Counted from the first letter of the stretch, positions 16,356-25,816 are shown. The stretch: 64,000 nt of DNA from Amycolatopsis camponoti (GCF_902497555.1 NZ_CABVGP010000003.1:558001-622000); one strand, 5' to 3'. Notes: generated from the sequence alone by a model not told the origin. Numbers and translations are program-made.

Positions 16356-17267
16356 ATGACGTACCCGCCTCAGCCGGGCCAGCCCGGCCAGCCCGACCCG
16401 TACGGCCAGCAGCCCCAGTCCGGTGGCTTCCAGCAGCCGTACCCGCAGCAGGGTGGGTGGGACCCCAACCAGCAGCAGCAGCAGCCGTACCCGACGCAGC
16501 AGTACCCGCAGGGCTGGGACCCGAACCAGCAGCAGCAGGGCTACCCGGCGAACCCGCAGCCGCAGTGGGGTGACCCGAACGCCCAGCAGCAGCAGGCTTG
16601 GGGCGACCCGAACGCGCAGCAGCAGTCGGCGTGGGCGGACCCGAACGCGCAGCAGTACGGCCAGCAGGCCTGGGACCCGAACCAGGGTGGCCAGATGGCG
16701 GGCTGGGACCAGTCCGGGGGCTACGGCCAGGGCTTCGGCGGGCCGCCGGCGCCGCCGAAGCAGGGCAAGACCGGGCTGTGGATCACCATCGGTGCCGTGG
16801 TCGTCCTGCTCGCGGCCGTGGGAATCACCGGCTTCGTCGCGCCCGGCTTCTTCCTGTCGAAGGACAACAACGTCGCGGCGCCGCCGTCGTCGAGCACGTC
16901 CGCCAAGCCGTCGACGCCGAAGACGACCCCGAAGAAGACCACGCCGACCACGAAGCCGTCTTCGCCGAGCGCGGGCGGGGCGGACGCCAAGGTCGTGCTG
17001 CAGGGCTTCATCGACAAGCTGAACGCGGGCGACACCCCCGGCGCGCTCGCGCTGGGCTGCTCGGACTCGAAGGACCTGCTCGACTCGTGGCTCAAGACGT
17101 TCCTCAAGCCGCCGCTGCAGCTCGAGCTCGGCGACGTGCCGGACGACGAGTTCCTCGTCGAGGGCCAGGTCACCGGGACGTCCGCGGGCAAGAACGTCAA
17201 GGGCACGCTGAGCGCGACGAACTTCGACGACAAGGGCTTCTGCGTCAGCACGATGCTGGTGTCCTGA
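16356..17267 (+). CDS. Membrane protein with Pro/Gln-rich cytoplasmic region
   Basis: This protein has 303 residues. The first 140 are low-complexity Pro/Gln/Gly/Trp repeats, including repeated WDPNQQQQ- and WGDPNAQQQ-type units. One membrane helix follows (GLWITIGAVVVLLAAVGITGFVAPGFF), then a Thr/Lys/Pro-rich stalk and an extracellular alpha/beta domain of about 95 residues (VVLQGFIDKLNAGDTPGAL). The outer domain resembles the small Lumazine-binding/DUF4878-like fold common in actinobacterial membrane proteins. Cys residues in LGCSDS and GFCVS could pair. The function is unknown. It is 4 bases from the next gene and likely co-transcribed. Confidence 0.78.
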   Translation: MTYPPQPGQPGQPDPYGQQPQSGGFQQPYPQQGGWDPNQQQQQPYPTQQYPQGWDPNQQQQGYPANPQPQWGDPNAQQQQAWGDPNAQQQSAWADPNAQQYGQQAWDPNQGGQMAGWDQSGGYGQGFGGPPAPPKQGKTGLWITIGAVVVLLAAVGITGFVAPGFFLSKDNNVAAPPSSSTSAKPSTPKTTPKKTTPTTKPSSPSAGGADAKVVLQGFIDKLNAGDTPGALALGCSDSKDLLDSWLKTFLKPPLQLELGDVPDDEFLVEGQVTGTSAGKNVKGTLSATNFDDKGFCVSTMLVS

Positions 17268-17271
17268 CCCG

Positions 17272-18378
17272 GTGAAGCTGTGGCGATCACCGCTGGCGTG
17301 GACGTTCCTCGCGTCGGTGGTGCTGCTGGCCGGGGTCGGCGGCTGGTTGCTGACCGACCCCGCCACCAGCCGCAGTGACGCGCTGAAGACCGGCGGCCTC
17401 GCCGGCGGCGCGATCGTGGCGCTGTACGCGCTGTGGCTGAACGACCGGCGCCGCCGGGTCGAGGAGCGCCGCCAGGACATCGAGCGGCAGCGGCACGAGC
17501 TCGAGTCCCAGCGCGCGGAGCTGGACCGCGAGCGGGTGGCCGACGAGCGGTTCGCGAAGGCCGTCGAGCTGCTCGGGCACGCGGCCGACCAGGTGCGCGT
17601 GGGGGCGATGCACGCGCTGGCGGGGTTGGCGCGCAGCCGTCCGGAGTACACGCAGACGGTGCTGGACGTGTTGTGCTCGTACTTGAGGCGGCCGTTCGAC
17701 CACCCGAGGTATAAAGCCGACCTCGAACGCAAGGAGCGCGACGGCACCCGAGGGACGCCCGAGCAGGAGCAGGAACTCCAGGTGCGCCTTACAGCGCAGC
17801 GGCTGATCACGGAGCTGCTGCCCCTGTCCACTGACGTCGAGGCACCCTCGTACGATCTCGATCTGACCGGCGCGGTCTTGGAGTACTTCGATCTGTCCGG
17901 GCGCAAGATCGGCGAGCTGCTTCTGCGCTATGCCGCGTTGCACAGCAGAACGAACCTGAACAACTGTCGCTTCACCGGCCCGGCCTACTTCACTGCCGCC
18001 GGAGCCGGCCCTGGCCGAGTCCTCGGCTCCTTTCGTTGCTGCGGAACAGTTTTTGAACACTTCGCATGGTTCAGCGGCACGAAGTTCGCGACCCTGGCAG
18101 ACTTCACCGGAACACGTTTCTTGAGTCGAACCAAGTTCAGGAACGCGGAGTTCAACGGAGATGCGGTGTTCACCGACGTGGTCGCTGCCGATTCGCTGGA
18201 CCTGCAGCGAATCTCCTTCGGAGGGCAGACGGACCTGCGGTTCGCTTCGCTACCGAAGTCAGCCTCGCTGTACAACACGCTGGTTCGGTCAGAGAAAGAC
18301 GTACGACTGCCTGAGGGTTGGGCACTGGAGGAACTGCGCGACGGCGAATCCCGGATCGTCTCGAAGGTGGGCAAGTGA
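17272..18378 (+). CDS. Membrane-anchored pentapeptide-repeat-like protein, copy 1
   Basis: This protein has 368 residues. Two N-terminal membrane helices (WTFLASVVLLAGVGGWLL, TGGLAGGAIVALYALWL) lead into a charged coiled coil (RRRVEERRQDIERQRHELES). A conserved block follows (DERFAKAVELLGHAADQVRVGAMHALAGLARS), and then a C-terminal region of irregular A(D/N)LXX-like repeats (NLNNCRFTGPAYFTAA; FATLADFTGTRFLSRTKF). Proteins of this layout are common and uncharacterised in actinomycetes. Start GTG 17272. It overlaps its paralog by 4 bases (GTGA). The second half has visibly lower G+C than the first. Confidence 0.8.
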   Translation: MKLWRSPLAWTFLASVVLLAGVGGWLLTDPATSRSDALKTGGLAGGAIVALYALWLNDRRRRVEERRQDIERQRHELESQRAELDRERVADERFAKAVELLGHAADQVRVGAMHALAGLARSRPEYTQTVLDVLCSYLRRPFDHPRYKADLERKERDGTRGTPEQEQELQVRLTAQRLITELLPLSTDVEAPSYDLDLTGAVLEYFDLSGRKIGELLLRYAALHSRTNLNNCRFTGPAYFTAAGAGPGRVLGSFRCCGTVFEHFAWFSGTKFATLADFTGTRFLSRTKFRNAEFNGDAVFTDVVAADSLDLQRISFGGQTDLRFASLPKSASLYNTLVRSEKDVRLPEGWALEELRDGESRIVSKVGK

Positions 18379-19199
18379 GGCGACCGCGCGTCTCACCCCT
18401 GGCCACGGCGTTCCTGGTCAGCGCGGCGATCTTCGCCGGGGTGCTGGTGTGGTTGCTCGCCGACCGCGCGACCAGCCGGGGCGACGCGCTCAAGACCGCG
18501 GGGCTGGCGGGTGGCGCGGTCGCGGCGTTGTACGGGTTGTGGTTGAACGACCGGCGCCGTCGCGTCGAGGAGGACCGGCACGAACTCGAACGCACGCGCA
18601 TCTCCGACGAGCGGTTCGCGAAAGCGGTCGAGCTGCTCGGGCACGACGCCGACCAGGTGCGCGTGGGGGCGATTCACGCGCTGGGCGGAGTCGCGCGGTC
18701 GCGGCCCGAGACCTACACGCAGACGGTGCTCGACGTGCTGTGCGCGTACTTGCGGCGCCCGTTCGCGCACCCCGAGATCGACAAGGTCGACGATCCGGCT
18801 GCCGCCTCGCGTGAGCTGCAGGCCCGGCGTACGGCCCAGCGGGTGATCCGCTCGTTGCTGCCGGACGCCGGTTCGGGCGGGCCGGCCTACGCGCTCGACC
18901 TTTCGGGGGCGCGGCTCGACCGGTTCAACCTGTCGGGCAAGGAGGTGGGCCTGCTGGGCGCGCAACGGGCGATGATCGTCAACGGTGTTTCGTTCACGGA
19001 CACGTCGTTTTCGGGTTCCGTCTTCTTCACCGGGGCCAGCGTGCACGGGCCGGTGGATTTCGTGCGGACCAAGTTCGGGGCTGGGACGGGGTTTCGGGAC
19101 TTCACCGCGCACGATGAGGTGAGTTTTCGGGAGGTTTCGTTTGCCCTGCCGCCGGATTTCGGGCAGGCCAGCTTGCCTGAGGGGACCGAGCTGCCCTGA
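18375..19199 (+). CDS. Membrane-anchored pentapeptide-repeat-like protein, copy 2
   Basis: This 274-residue paralog of the preceding protein keeps the same order: two helices (ATAFLVSAAIFAGVLVWLL, GLAGGAVAALYGLWL), a shorter coiled coil, the block DERFAKAVELLGHDADQVRVG, and a shortened repeat region (LSGARLDRFNLSGKEVGLL; VSFTDTSFSGSVFF). GTG 18375 overlaps the previous stop. The pair may form a hetero-oligomer with each other or with the Pro/Gln-rich protein upstream. That is inference from gene order. Confidence 0.8.
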   Translation: MRRPRVSPLATAFLVSAAIFAGVLVWLLADRATSRGDALKTAGLAGGAVAALYGLWLNDRRRRVEEDRHELERTRISDERFAKAVELLGHDADQVRVGAIHALGGVARSRPETYTQTVLDVLCAYLRRPFAHPEIDKVDDPAAASRELQARRTAQRVIRSLLPDAGSGGPAYALDLSGARLDRFNLSGKEVGLLGAQRAMIVNGVSFTDTSFSGSVFFTGASVHGPVDFVRTKFGAGTGFRDFTAHDEVSFREVSFALPPDFGQASLPEGTELP

Positions 19200-19397
19200 G
19201 CAGTCCCGCGTTTCCGGGCGGGCTCGGGCAAGGTGCTGCTTTGCCGCTCCGGCTTCCGCCGAGGGCGGGGTGCGGCTCAGGCCTCGCCTGCTGCCGGAAC
19301 CTGGGTGACCGTGGTGATGATCTTGGTGTGAGGAAAGGACTCCGGGGTCGGCGTGGACTGCGACGTCGACACCAGCCCGACGGAAGCCCTCGTGCCC

Positions 19398-19645
19398 CGT
19401 GCCAACGCGCCCCTGACCCGACCGGCAGACTGCGCCTGGCCCGCTGCATCGTCGATGACGGCTGGTCACTGCGACGAGTCGCGGAGCGTTTCCAGGTGTC
19501 GCTTTCCACCGCCGCGCGGCGGGCCGGCCGCTACCGCGACCCCGGCTATGGCCGATCGGTCCAGCCGATCGCACGCAAGCCCGAACCGCGGGTACACCGC
19601 ACTCGCAAGCCGCCCACTCACCAGCCGCGTGCCCCACCTCGCGGG
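19398..19645 (+). pseudogene. IS481-family transposase remnant
   Basis: The N-terminal helix-turn-helix of an IS481 transposase can be read across three frames: RANAPLT, then PTGRLRLARCIVDDGWSLRR and VAERFQVSLSTAARRAGRYRD, then MADRSSRSHASPNR. Two frameshifts break it; the first fits loss of one C at about 19417. The DDE catalytic region is missing, so the element is dead. I see no clear terminal inverted repeats. Confidence 0.7.
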
Positions 19646-19698
19646 TCAGCACAACCCCGAGCAGCCCCCGCCCTTCCCTGGGGGGCGTCCCCGAGTCC

Positions 19699-19721
19699 AG
19701 TCTATCGGCGGGGTGCGACAA
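19699..19721 (-). promoter_or_regulatory. RecA-NDp-like DNA-damage promoter motif, copy 4 (weakest)
   Basis: Read on the minus strand: TTGTCGCAC, 8 bases, TAGACT. The mycobacterial PafBC-dependent promoter consensus is TTGTCRGTG-N8-TANNNT, so only the last three bases of the first box depart. Nothing intact lies downstream of it. Confidence 0.5.
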
Positions 19722-19749
19722 ACCCTCGGGAAAAGCTCACCCTCCCCCG

Positions 19750-19783
19750 ACCTGTCCACATTCGAACCACCCTGTGGACAGGT
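19750..19783 (-). terminator. Inverted repeat after purL
   Basis: ACCTGTCCACA (19750-19760) and TGTGGACAGGT (19773-19783) form a perfect 11-bp stem with a 12-base loop, 11 bases past the purL stop. The arms contain GTCCACA, as in the other intergenic hairpins of this window. Confidence 0.6.
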
Positions 19784-19794
19784 CCGGGGATCCG

Positions 19795-22101
19795 TCAGTC
19801 GAACAGGGCCGGGAGGGTCTTCTCCCAGGGCTCGCGCAGCTCGTCGAGCGTGAACTCCGTGATTCCCTGCAGCTCCAGCGTGCCCGACTCCGGGTCCACC
19901 ACGCCCGTCCGGCGCCACGGCAACCCGCGCGCCGTGCACATCTCCGTGAAGCGGAGCTCCTCTGTGCGGGGGATCGCCACCAGGACGCGGCCCGCCGACT
20001 CGGAGAACAGCTGGACGAACGGGTCCTGGGTGTCGTCGAGGAACACGCGGGCGCCGCACTGTCCGATGAGGACGGTCTCGACCAGCGTCTGGATCAGGCC
20101 GCCGTCGGACAGGTCGTGCGCCGCCGAGATCATTCCGTCGCGGGAGCCCGCCACCAGGATCTCGCCCAGCAGCTTCTCGCGCGCCAGGTCGACGCGCGGG
20201 GGGACGCCGCCGAGGTGGCCGTGGAGCTCGCGGGCCCACGCCGAACCGTCCAGCTCGTCGTGCGTTTCGCCCAGCAGCAGCAGGGTTTCGCCCGCCTCCG
20301 CGCCGATGCCCGTCGGGATGCGGCGGGTCACGTCGTCGATCACGCCGAGGACGCCGATCACCGGCGTCGGCAGGATCGCCGTCGAACCCGTCTGGTTGAA
20401 GAAGCTCACGTTGCCGCCCGTCACCGGGATGCCCAGCTCGACGCAGCCGTCCGCCAGGCCGTGCACCGCCTGCTCGAACTGCCACATCACGCCCGGGTCG
20501 GTCGGGGCGCCGAAGTTCAGGCAGTCCGAGACCGCCACCGGCGTCGCGCCGCCCGTCGCCACGTTGCGGTACGCCTCCGCCAGCGCCAGCTGCGCGCCGC
20601 GGTACGGGTCCAGGTACACGAACTTGCTGTTGCAGTCCGTCGCCACCGAGACGCCGCGGCCACTCGACTCGTCGATCCGGATCATGCCCGAGTCGGACGG
20701 CTGCGAGAGCACGGAGTTGCCGCGCACGTACCGGTCGTACTGCGACGTCACCCATTCCTTGGAGGCCTGGTTGGGCGAAGAGATGAGGCGAAGCACGTCC
20801 GCGCGCAGTTCGTCCGGAGTGGACGGACGCGGCAGCTTCGCCGACGTGTCCGCGATCAGCGCGTCCTGAGTGGACGGACGCTCGATCGGCCGGTCGTACA
20901 CCGGGCCCTGGTGGGCCACCGTGTGCGCCGGGACGTCGACGACGATCTCGTCGTTCCAGGTGATCACCAGGTGCTCGCCGTCGGTGACCTCGCCGATGTC
21001 GGTGGCGATGACGTCCCACTTGCGGCAGACCGCCATGAACGCCTCGACGTTCTCCGGCGAGACGACCGCGCACATGCGCTCCTGCGACTCGCTCGAAAGC
21101 ACCTCCGCCGGCGTCATCCCGGTGGCGCGCAACGGAACCCGGTCGAGGTAGATGTGCATACCACCGTCGCCGGCCGCGGCCAGCTCGGACGTCGCGCAGG
21201 ACAGCCCGGCGCCGCCGAGGTCCTGGATGCCGACGACGAGCTTCTGCTCGAACAGCTCGAGGCAGCACTCGATGAGCACCTTCTCGGTGAACGGGTCGCC
21301 GACCTGGACGCTCGGCAGCTTCTTGCGGCCGCCCGAGGACTCGTCACCCGAAAAGGTGTCACTCGCGAGGACGGACACGCCGCCGATGCCGTCGAGGCCG
21401 GTGCGCGCGCCGAACAGGATGATCTTGTTGCCGGTGCCGGACGCGAACGCCAGGTGCAGGTCCTCGACGCGCATCGCGCCGACGCACAGGGCGTTGACCA
21501 GCGGGTTCCCGGCGTAGGACGGGTCGAACACCAGCTCGCCGCCGATGTTCGGCAGGCCGAGGCAGTTGCCGTAGCCGCCGACGCCGGCGACGACACCGGG
21601 CAGCACGCGCTTGGTGTCGGGGGCGTCGGCCGGGCCGAAGCGCAGCGCGTCCGAGACCGCGAGGGGCCGCGCGCCCATGGCCATGATGTCGCGGACGATG
21701 CCGCCGACGCCGGTCGCGGCGCCCTGGTACGGCTCCACATAGGACGGGTGGTTGTGGCTCTCCACCTTGAAGGTGACCGCCCAGCCCTCGCCGATGTCGA
21801 CGACGCCGGCGTTCTCGCCGATGCCGGCCAGCATCTTGGCCTTCATCTCGTCGGTGGCGGTCTCCCCGAAGTAGCGCAGGTGCTTCTTCGACGACTTGTA
21901 GGAGCAGTGCTCGCTCCACATCACCGAGTACATGGCCAGCTCGGCGTCGGTGGGCCGGCGGCCGAGGATTTCCCGGATGCGGGCGTACTCGTCGTCGGCG
22001 AGCCCGAGCTCGCGATACGGCTGGCCGTGGTCCGGGGTCGCCCCGGCGCGCTCGGTGGTGTCAACGGTGCTGGTCACGGTGTCCGTGTCAGGGTTCGCCA
22101 C
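19795..22101 (-). CDS. purL: Phosphoribosylformylglycinamidine synthase subunit PurL (small type)
   Basis: This 768-residue synthetase subunit of the three-part FGAM synthase (PurL, PurQ, PurS) converts FGAR to FGAM. Motifs include [18 protein letters not shown], the nucleotide-site [19 protein letters not shown] near residue 105, and the second-half DCLNFGAP and [11 protein letters not shown]. It lacks a glutaminase domain, which PurQ (26619-27296) supplies. GTG 22101 (VANPDTD) is the best start, although no strong Shine-Dalgarno is visible and a later GTG is possible. It is separated from purQ-purS by an ABC exporter and a flavoprotein. Confidence 0.96.
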   Translation of the reverse strand: MANPDTDTVTSTVDTTERAGATPDHGQPYRELGLADDEYARIREILGRRPTDAELAMYSVMWSEHCSYKSSKKHLRYFGETATDEMKAKMLAGIGENAGVVDIGEGWAVTFKVESHNHPSYVEPYQGAATGVGGIVRDIMAMGARPLAVSDALRFGPADAPDTKRVLPGVVAGVGGYGNCLGLPNIGGELVFDPSYAGNPLVNALCVGAMRVEDLHLAFASGTGNKIILFGARTGLDGIGGVSVLASDTFSGDESSGGRKKLPSVQVGDPFTEKVLIECCLELFEQKLVVGIQDLGGAGLSCATSELAAAGDGGMHIYLDRVPLRATGMTPAEVLSSESQERMCAVVSPENVEAFMAVCRKWDVIATDIGEVTDGEHLVITWNDEIVVDVPAHTVAHQGPVYDRPIERPSTQDALIADTSAKLPRPSTPDELRADVLRLISSPNQASKEWVTSQYDRYVRGNSVLSQPSDSGMIRIDESSGRGVSVATDCNSKFVYLDPYRGAQLALAEAYRNVATGGATPVAVSDCLNFGAPTDPGVMWQFEQAVHGLADGCVELGIPVTGGNVSFFNQTGSTAILPTPVIGVLGVIDDVTRRIPTGIGAEAGETLLLLGETHDELDGSAWARELHGHLGGVPPRVDLAREKLLGEILVAGSRDGMISAAHDLSDGGLIQTLVETVLIGQCGARVFLDDTQDPFVQLFSESAGRVLVAIPRTEELRFTEMCTARGLPWRRTGVVDPESGTLELQGITEFTLDELREPWEKTLPALFD

Positions 22102-22215
22102 GGCCGCCAGGATACGGGGCGCACCCGGCCGCCCCGGACGGTGGGCCCGCCGGGATCGAGCGGACGCCGGCGGGTGTGACCGAGCCGACATCGAGGGCCC
22201 CGCTGTGACTTCCCG

Positions 22216-22264
22216 GCGCCTGGGGACAACTCGGCGGCATCACGCGCGCCTGGGGACAACTCGG
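22216..22264 (+). repeat. 19-bp direct repeat, 30-bp period
   Basis: GCGCCTGGGGACAACTCGG occurs at 22216-22234 and again, identical, at 22246-22264. The TGGGGACAACTCG part matches TGTGGACAACTCG in the intergenic element at 26321, so this seems a duplicated piece of that element. Confidence 0.75.
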
Positions 22265-22280
22265 GTGCGCGGACCCGGAA

Positions 22281-22303
22281 TTGTCGGCCGCCGCGAGTAA
22301 CGT
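22281..22303 (+). promoter_or_regulatory. RecA-NDp-like DNA-damage promoter motif, copy 1
   Basis: TTGTCGGCC (22281-22289), 8 bases, TAACGT (22298-22303) fits TTGTCRGTG-N8-TANNNT with two departures. It points toward the heterodimeric ABC exporter at 22440 and would leave a leader of about 130 bases. Confidence 0.5.
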
Positions 22304-22439
22304 TGAAACCGGGGGTCCCCCCACGCGCGGGCGGAGCACGAAAAGAGACTCCGGGCCGGGTGCGGAAGAGGGCGTGCGAGCGCGAGGGCGCCGGAAAATC
22401 GGTCGCCTTCCGCTGGTCGGCGGCTTACCGTCAGGAATC

Positions 22440-24074
22440 GTGCTTTCCGCCACGTATCCCTTTCCGCCGCTGCGGCTGCCCGCGCGGCCCAGTGCGAGCC
22501 GCTTCCTGCTCGCCGTGTTCCGGGCCCGGCTCGGCACGGTGCTGGGCGCTGCCGCGCTCGGTGTCGTCTGGGCGTTGCCCGGTGCGCTGGTGCCACTGGT
22601 GATCGGCCAGGGCATCGGCGCCGTCAGCGCGCACGACGGCGCCGCCGTCTGGCGCTGGGCACTGGCCGCCGCCCTGCTCGGGGTGGTGCAGACGCTCACC
22701 GGGACCTGGCTGCACTTCCTCAACTACGGCCTGTGGCTGCACGGCGCGGGCTCGACGCAGCGCGCCGTGTCGGCGCACACCACGCGCGTCGGCGCCGGCC
22801 TGCGGGAGAAGACGACCACCGGCAACCTCGTCGCGATCTCCACGACCGACATCAACCACATCGGCAACACCGTCGAGATGACCGGCCGGGCCTTCGGCTC
22901 GCTGCTGGCGTTCGTCGTGGTGGCGGTGTGGCTGCTCTCGACGTCGCCGCTGCTCGGCGTGGTCGCGCTGGTCGGCGTGCCGGTCGCGGTGCTGGGCATC
23001 GGGCCGCTGCTGGCGCCCCTGCAGAAGCGCAAGGCGAGCCAGCGCGAGAAGCGCGGTGACGTCAACGCGCTCGGCGCGGACATCGTGTCGGGCCTGCGGA
23101 TCCTGCGCGGCATCGGCGGTGAGCGGCGGTTCTTCACCCGCTTCCGCGACACGAGCCAGCGGGTGCGGCGGGCCGGCGTCGAGGTCGGCAAGGCCGAGGC
23201 GTGGCTGGCCGCGGCGGAGATCGCGATGCCCGGCCTGGTCACCGTGGTGATCACCTGGCTGGGCGCGCGGCTGGCCGTGGCCGGGGAGATCGGCGTCGGG
23301 CAGCTCGTGGCGTTCTACGGCGTTTCGGCGTTCCTCATCTGGCCGGTCACGGCGGCGACCGAGGCGGTCGGGGCGATCACGTCCGGCCTGGTCGCGGCGC
23401 GGAAGGTGGTGACGCTGCTGGCCATCCACCCGAAGCTGGCGGACCCGGAGAAGCCGGTCCGGCTGCCCGCGGGGCCGCTGGAGCTCCTCGACTCCGAGTC
23501 CGGCGTGCGGGTCGCGGCCGGGCGGCTGACGGTCGTCGACTTCGGCGCCGACGGCGAAGCGGTGGCCGACCGGCTGGCGCGGTTCGCCGACCCGGCCGAG
23601 GGCGAAGAGGTGCTGGTCGGCGGCGTCCGGGCGGACCACGTCGCGCTCGCGGAGCTGCGGCGGCGGATCGTCTACGCGCACAACCAGGACATCTGGTTCT
23701 CGGGTGTGCTGCGCGAGCAGCTGGCGCCGGCGCGGCCGAGCGGCGTCGGGATCACCGAAGCGCTGTACGCGGCCGATGCCGACGACATCGTCGAGGCGCT
23801 GCCCAACGGCATCGACGAGGTGATCGGCGAGCGCGGGCGCGAGGTGTCCGGCGGCCAGCGGCAGCGGCTGAACCTGGCCCGCGCTCTGGCGACCGACGCG
23901 GACGTCCTGGTGCTCGACGAGCCGACGTCGGCAGTCGACGCGCACACGGAGGCACGCATCACCGAGCGCGTCGCGGCGCTGCGCCGCGGCAAGACCACGG
24001 TGGTGTTCAGCCAGAGTCCACTGTGGACACATGTGGCCGACGAAGTATTCACGGCGAAGGTGGTGACGGTGTGA
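22440..24074 (+). CDS. ABC exporter subunit with degenerate Walker A
   Basis: This is a half-transporter of 544 residues. Six membrane helices occupy about residues 20-310. The nucleotide-binding domain has an intact signature (VSGGQRQRLNLARAL) and Walker B (VLVLDEPTSAVD). The Walker A position reads VVDFGADGEAVADRL, which lacks the G-x-x-GKS/T lysine, and the switch His is Gln (VVFSQSP). It must therefore pair with the next protein, which has the opposite defects. Start GTG 22440 is uncertain. Overlap with the next gene is GTGA. The substrate is unknown; drug or lipid export is usual for the family. Confidence 0.9.
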   Translation: MLSATYPFPPLRLPARPSASRFLLAVFRARLGTVLGAAALGVVWALPGALVPLVIGQGIGAVSAHDGAAVWRWALAAALLGVVQTLTGTWLHFLNYGLWLHGAGSTQRAVSAHTTRVGAGLREKTTTGNLVAISTTDINHIGNTVEMTGRAFGSLLAFVVVAVWLLSTSPLLGVVALVGVPVAVLGIGPLLAPLQKRKASQREKRGDVNALGADIVSGLRILRGIGGERRFFTRFRDTSQRVRRAGVEVGKAEAWLAAAEIAMPGLVTVVITWLGARLAVAGEIGVGQLVAFYGVSAFLIWPVTAATEAVGAITSGLVAARKVVTLLAIHPKLADPEKPVRLPAGPLELLDSESGVRVAAGRLTVVDFGADGEAVADRLARFADPAEGEEVLVGGVRADHVALAELRRRIVYAHNQDIWFSGVLREQLAPARPSGVGITEALYAADADDIVEALPNGIDEVIGERGREVSGGQRQRLNLARALATDADVLVLDEPTSAVDAHTEARITERVAALRRGKTTVVFSQSPLWTHVADEVFTAKVVTV

Positions 24075-25816
24075 AGCGGCTCCCCACGGCGTCCCGGCGG
24101 GACGTCCGGCGCTGGGTGCTGAAGACGGCGGCGAACCACAAACGCGAGTTCGGCCTGCTGCTGGGCTCGCTGGCCGTGGCCACGCTGATCGGGCTGGCCG
24201 GGCCGCAGCTGCTCGGCTCGCTGGTCGACGACGTCGCGGCGGGCGCGACGACGGGCCGCGTCGACGTGCTGGCGATGGTGTTCGTCGGGATCTTGGCGCT
24301 GCAGGCGGTGGCGCGGAAGATCGCGCGGTTGCGCGGCGCGGTGTTCGGCGAGCTGGTGCTGGCCGAGACCCGCGAGGAGTTCGTCGGGACGGCGTTGCAG
24401 CTGCCGCTCGGCACGGTCGAGGCGGCCGGCACGGGCGACCTGCTCAGCCGCGCCACCACCGACCTCGGCCGGATCGACCACGCGGCGCGGTTCGCGGCGC
24501 CGGAGATCCTGATCGCGGCGGTGACCGTGGTGTTCACGGTCGTCGCGATGGTGGTGACGTCGCCGCTGCTCTCCCTGGGCCTGCTGATCGCGGTTCCGCT
24601 GCTGGTGAGCGTCAACGTCTGGTACCAGCGGCGGATCCCGTCGCTGATGCAGTGGATGCTCGACCGGTGGGCGGACCTGACCACCAGCGTCCACGAGACG
24701 GCGGAGGGCGCGCGCACGGTCGAGGCGCTCGGGCTGACCGAGCGGCGGGTCGACGCGGCGTACGGCGCGCTGGACCAGAGCATCCTCGGCGAGCGGCGGA
24801 TGCGGGCGCTGCAGCTGCGGTGGCTGCCGTCGCTGGAGATCAGCTACGTGCTGCCGCTGGCGGTGATGCTGCCGCTCGGGCTGCTCGCGTACACGCGCGG
24901 CTGGGCCGGGCTCGGCGAGATCACCACGATGCTGCTGTACGTGCAGGCGATGTCGGCGCCGCTGAACGAAGCGCTGTTCTGGCTGGAGGACCTGCAGGTC
25001 GCGGCGGCCGCCGCGCGCCGGATCCTGGGCATCCACGAGGTGTCCCTCGAAGAGTCGCCGAAGGTGATGGAGGTGCCGCGCGGGCGCGACATCGACGTGC
25101 ACGGCGTCCGGTTCGCGTACACGGCCGACCGCGAGGTGCTGCACGGCATTGACCTGCGCGTCCCCCGCGGCGAGCGGCTGGCGATCGTCGGCCCGTCCGG
25201 CGCGGGCAAGTCGACGCTCGGCCGGCTGCTGGCGGGCATCGCGGCGCCGTCGTCGGGCTCGGTCCGGATCGGCGGCCAGGACGTCTCGTCGCTGGCCGAC
25301 GACGTCCTGCGTGGCGAGGTGCTGCTGCTGACCCAGGAGCACCACGTGTTCTCGGGGACGCTGCGGCAGAACCTCGCGCTGCCGGCGCGTCGGGCGGGTG
25401 GCGACTGGACCGACGACGAGCTGCTGGCGGCGCTGACCTCGGCGGGCGCGGCGGACTGGGTGGCGACGCTGCCGTCCGGGCTCGACACGAAGCTGGGCTC
25501 GGGCGAGCACCCGGTCCCGGCGGCGATCGCGCAGCAACTGGCGCTGGCCCGCGTCGTGCTGGCCGACCCGCACACGCTGGTGCTGGACGAGGCGACGTCG
25601 CTGCTGGACACGGGTTCGGCTCGGGACCTGGAGCGGTCGCTGAACGGCGTGCTCGCCGGGCGGACGGTGATCGCGATCGCCCACCGGCTGCACACGGCCG
25701 CGGCGGCGGACCGGGTCGCGGTGGTCGAGGGCGGCCGGATCACGGAGCTGGGGTCGCATTCGGCACTGCTGGCGGCGGGCGGTTCGTACGCGCGTCTGGT
25801 GGCGGCGGCTTCGTAG
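24071..25816 (+). CDS. ABC exporter subunit with degenerate signature motif
   Basis: This half-transporter of 581 residues has six helices and a nucleotide-binding domain. Walker A is intact (GPSGAGKSTL), as are the Q-loop (LLLTQEHHVFSG), Walker B (TLVLDEATSLLD) and the switch His (IAIAHRLH). The LSGGQ signature is replaced by a stretch around GEHPVPAAIAQQLALAR. Combined with the preceding subunit this builds one canonical ATP site (this Walker A plus the partner's VSGGQ) and one dead site. The GTG start overlaps the upstream stop. Confidence 0.92.
   Translation: MKRLPTASRRDVRRWVLKTAANHKREFGLLLGSLAVATLIGLAGPQLLGSLVDDVAAGATTGRVDVLAMVFVGILALQAVARKIARLRGAVFGELVLAETREEFVGTALQLPLGTVEAAGTGDLLSRATTDLGRIDHAARFAAPEILIAAVTVVFTVVAMVVTSPLLSLGLLIAVPLLVSVNVWYQRRIPSLMQWMLDRWADLTTSVHETAEGARTVEALGLTERRVDAAYGALDQSILGERRMRALQLRWLPSLEISYVLPLAVMLPLGLLAYTRGWAGLGEITTMLLYVQAMSAPLNEALFWLEDLQVAAAAARRILGIHEVSLEESPKVMEVPRGRDIDVHGVRFAYTADREVLHGIDLRVPRGERLAIVGPSGAGKSTLGRLLAGIAAPSSGSVRIGGQDVSSLADDVLRGEVLLLTQEHHVFSGTLRQNLALPARRAGGDWTDDELLAALTSAGAADWVATLPSGLDTKLGSGEHPVPAAIAQQLALARVVLADPHTLVLDEATSLLDTGSARDLERSLNGVLAGRTVIAIAHRLHTAAAADRVAVVEGGRITELGSHSALLAAGGSYARLVAAAS

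Larger units (their letters stand above)
19200..19794. other. Gene-free region with transposase debris
   Basis: The 595 bases hold no intact gene. They contain an IS481-type transposase fragment (19398-19645), a promoter-like DNA-damage motif on the minus strand (19699-19721) and an inverted repeat just beyond the purL stop (19750-19783). The long open frame that crosses into purL antisense is a shadow. Confidence 0.6.
22102..22439. other. Divergent intergenic region between purL and the ABC exporter
   Basis: The region holds a 19-bp direct repeat (22216-22264) and a DNA-damage-type promoter motif (22281-22303) pointing at the exporter. The Gly/Arg-rich frame that continues upstream of the exporter start looks non-coding. 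Confidence 0.5.

Noticed and set aside
19241..20869. Long plus-strand open frame across the purL region
   Set aside because: Beyond the transposase fragment its Ser/Arg/Thr-rich translation is the antisense shadow of purL, which has full family motifs.
22281..22439. N-terminal extension of the first ABC exporter subunit
   Set aside because: The Gly/Arg/Pro-rich extension resembles non-coding sequence and would place a promoter motif inside the gene; the hydrophobic family N-terminus begins near 22440.
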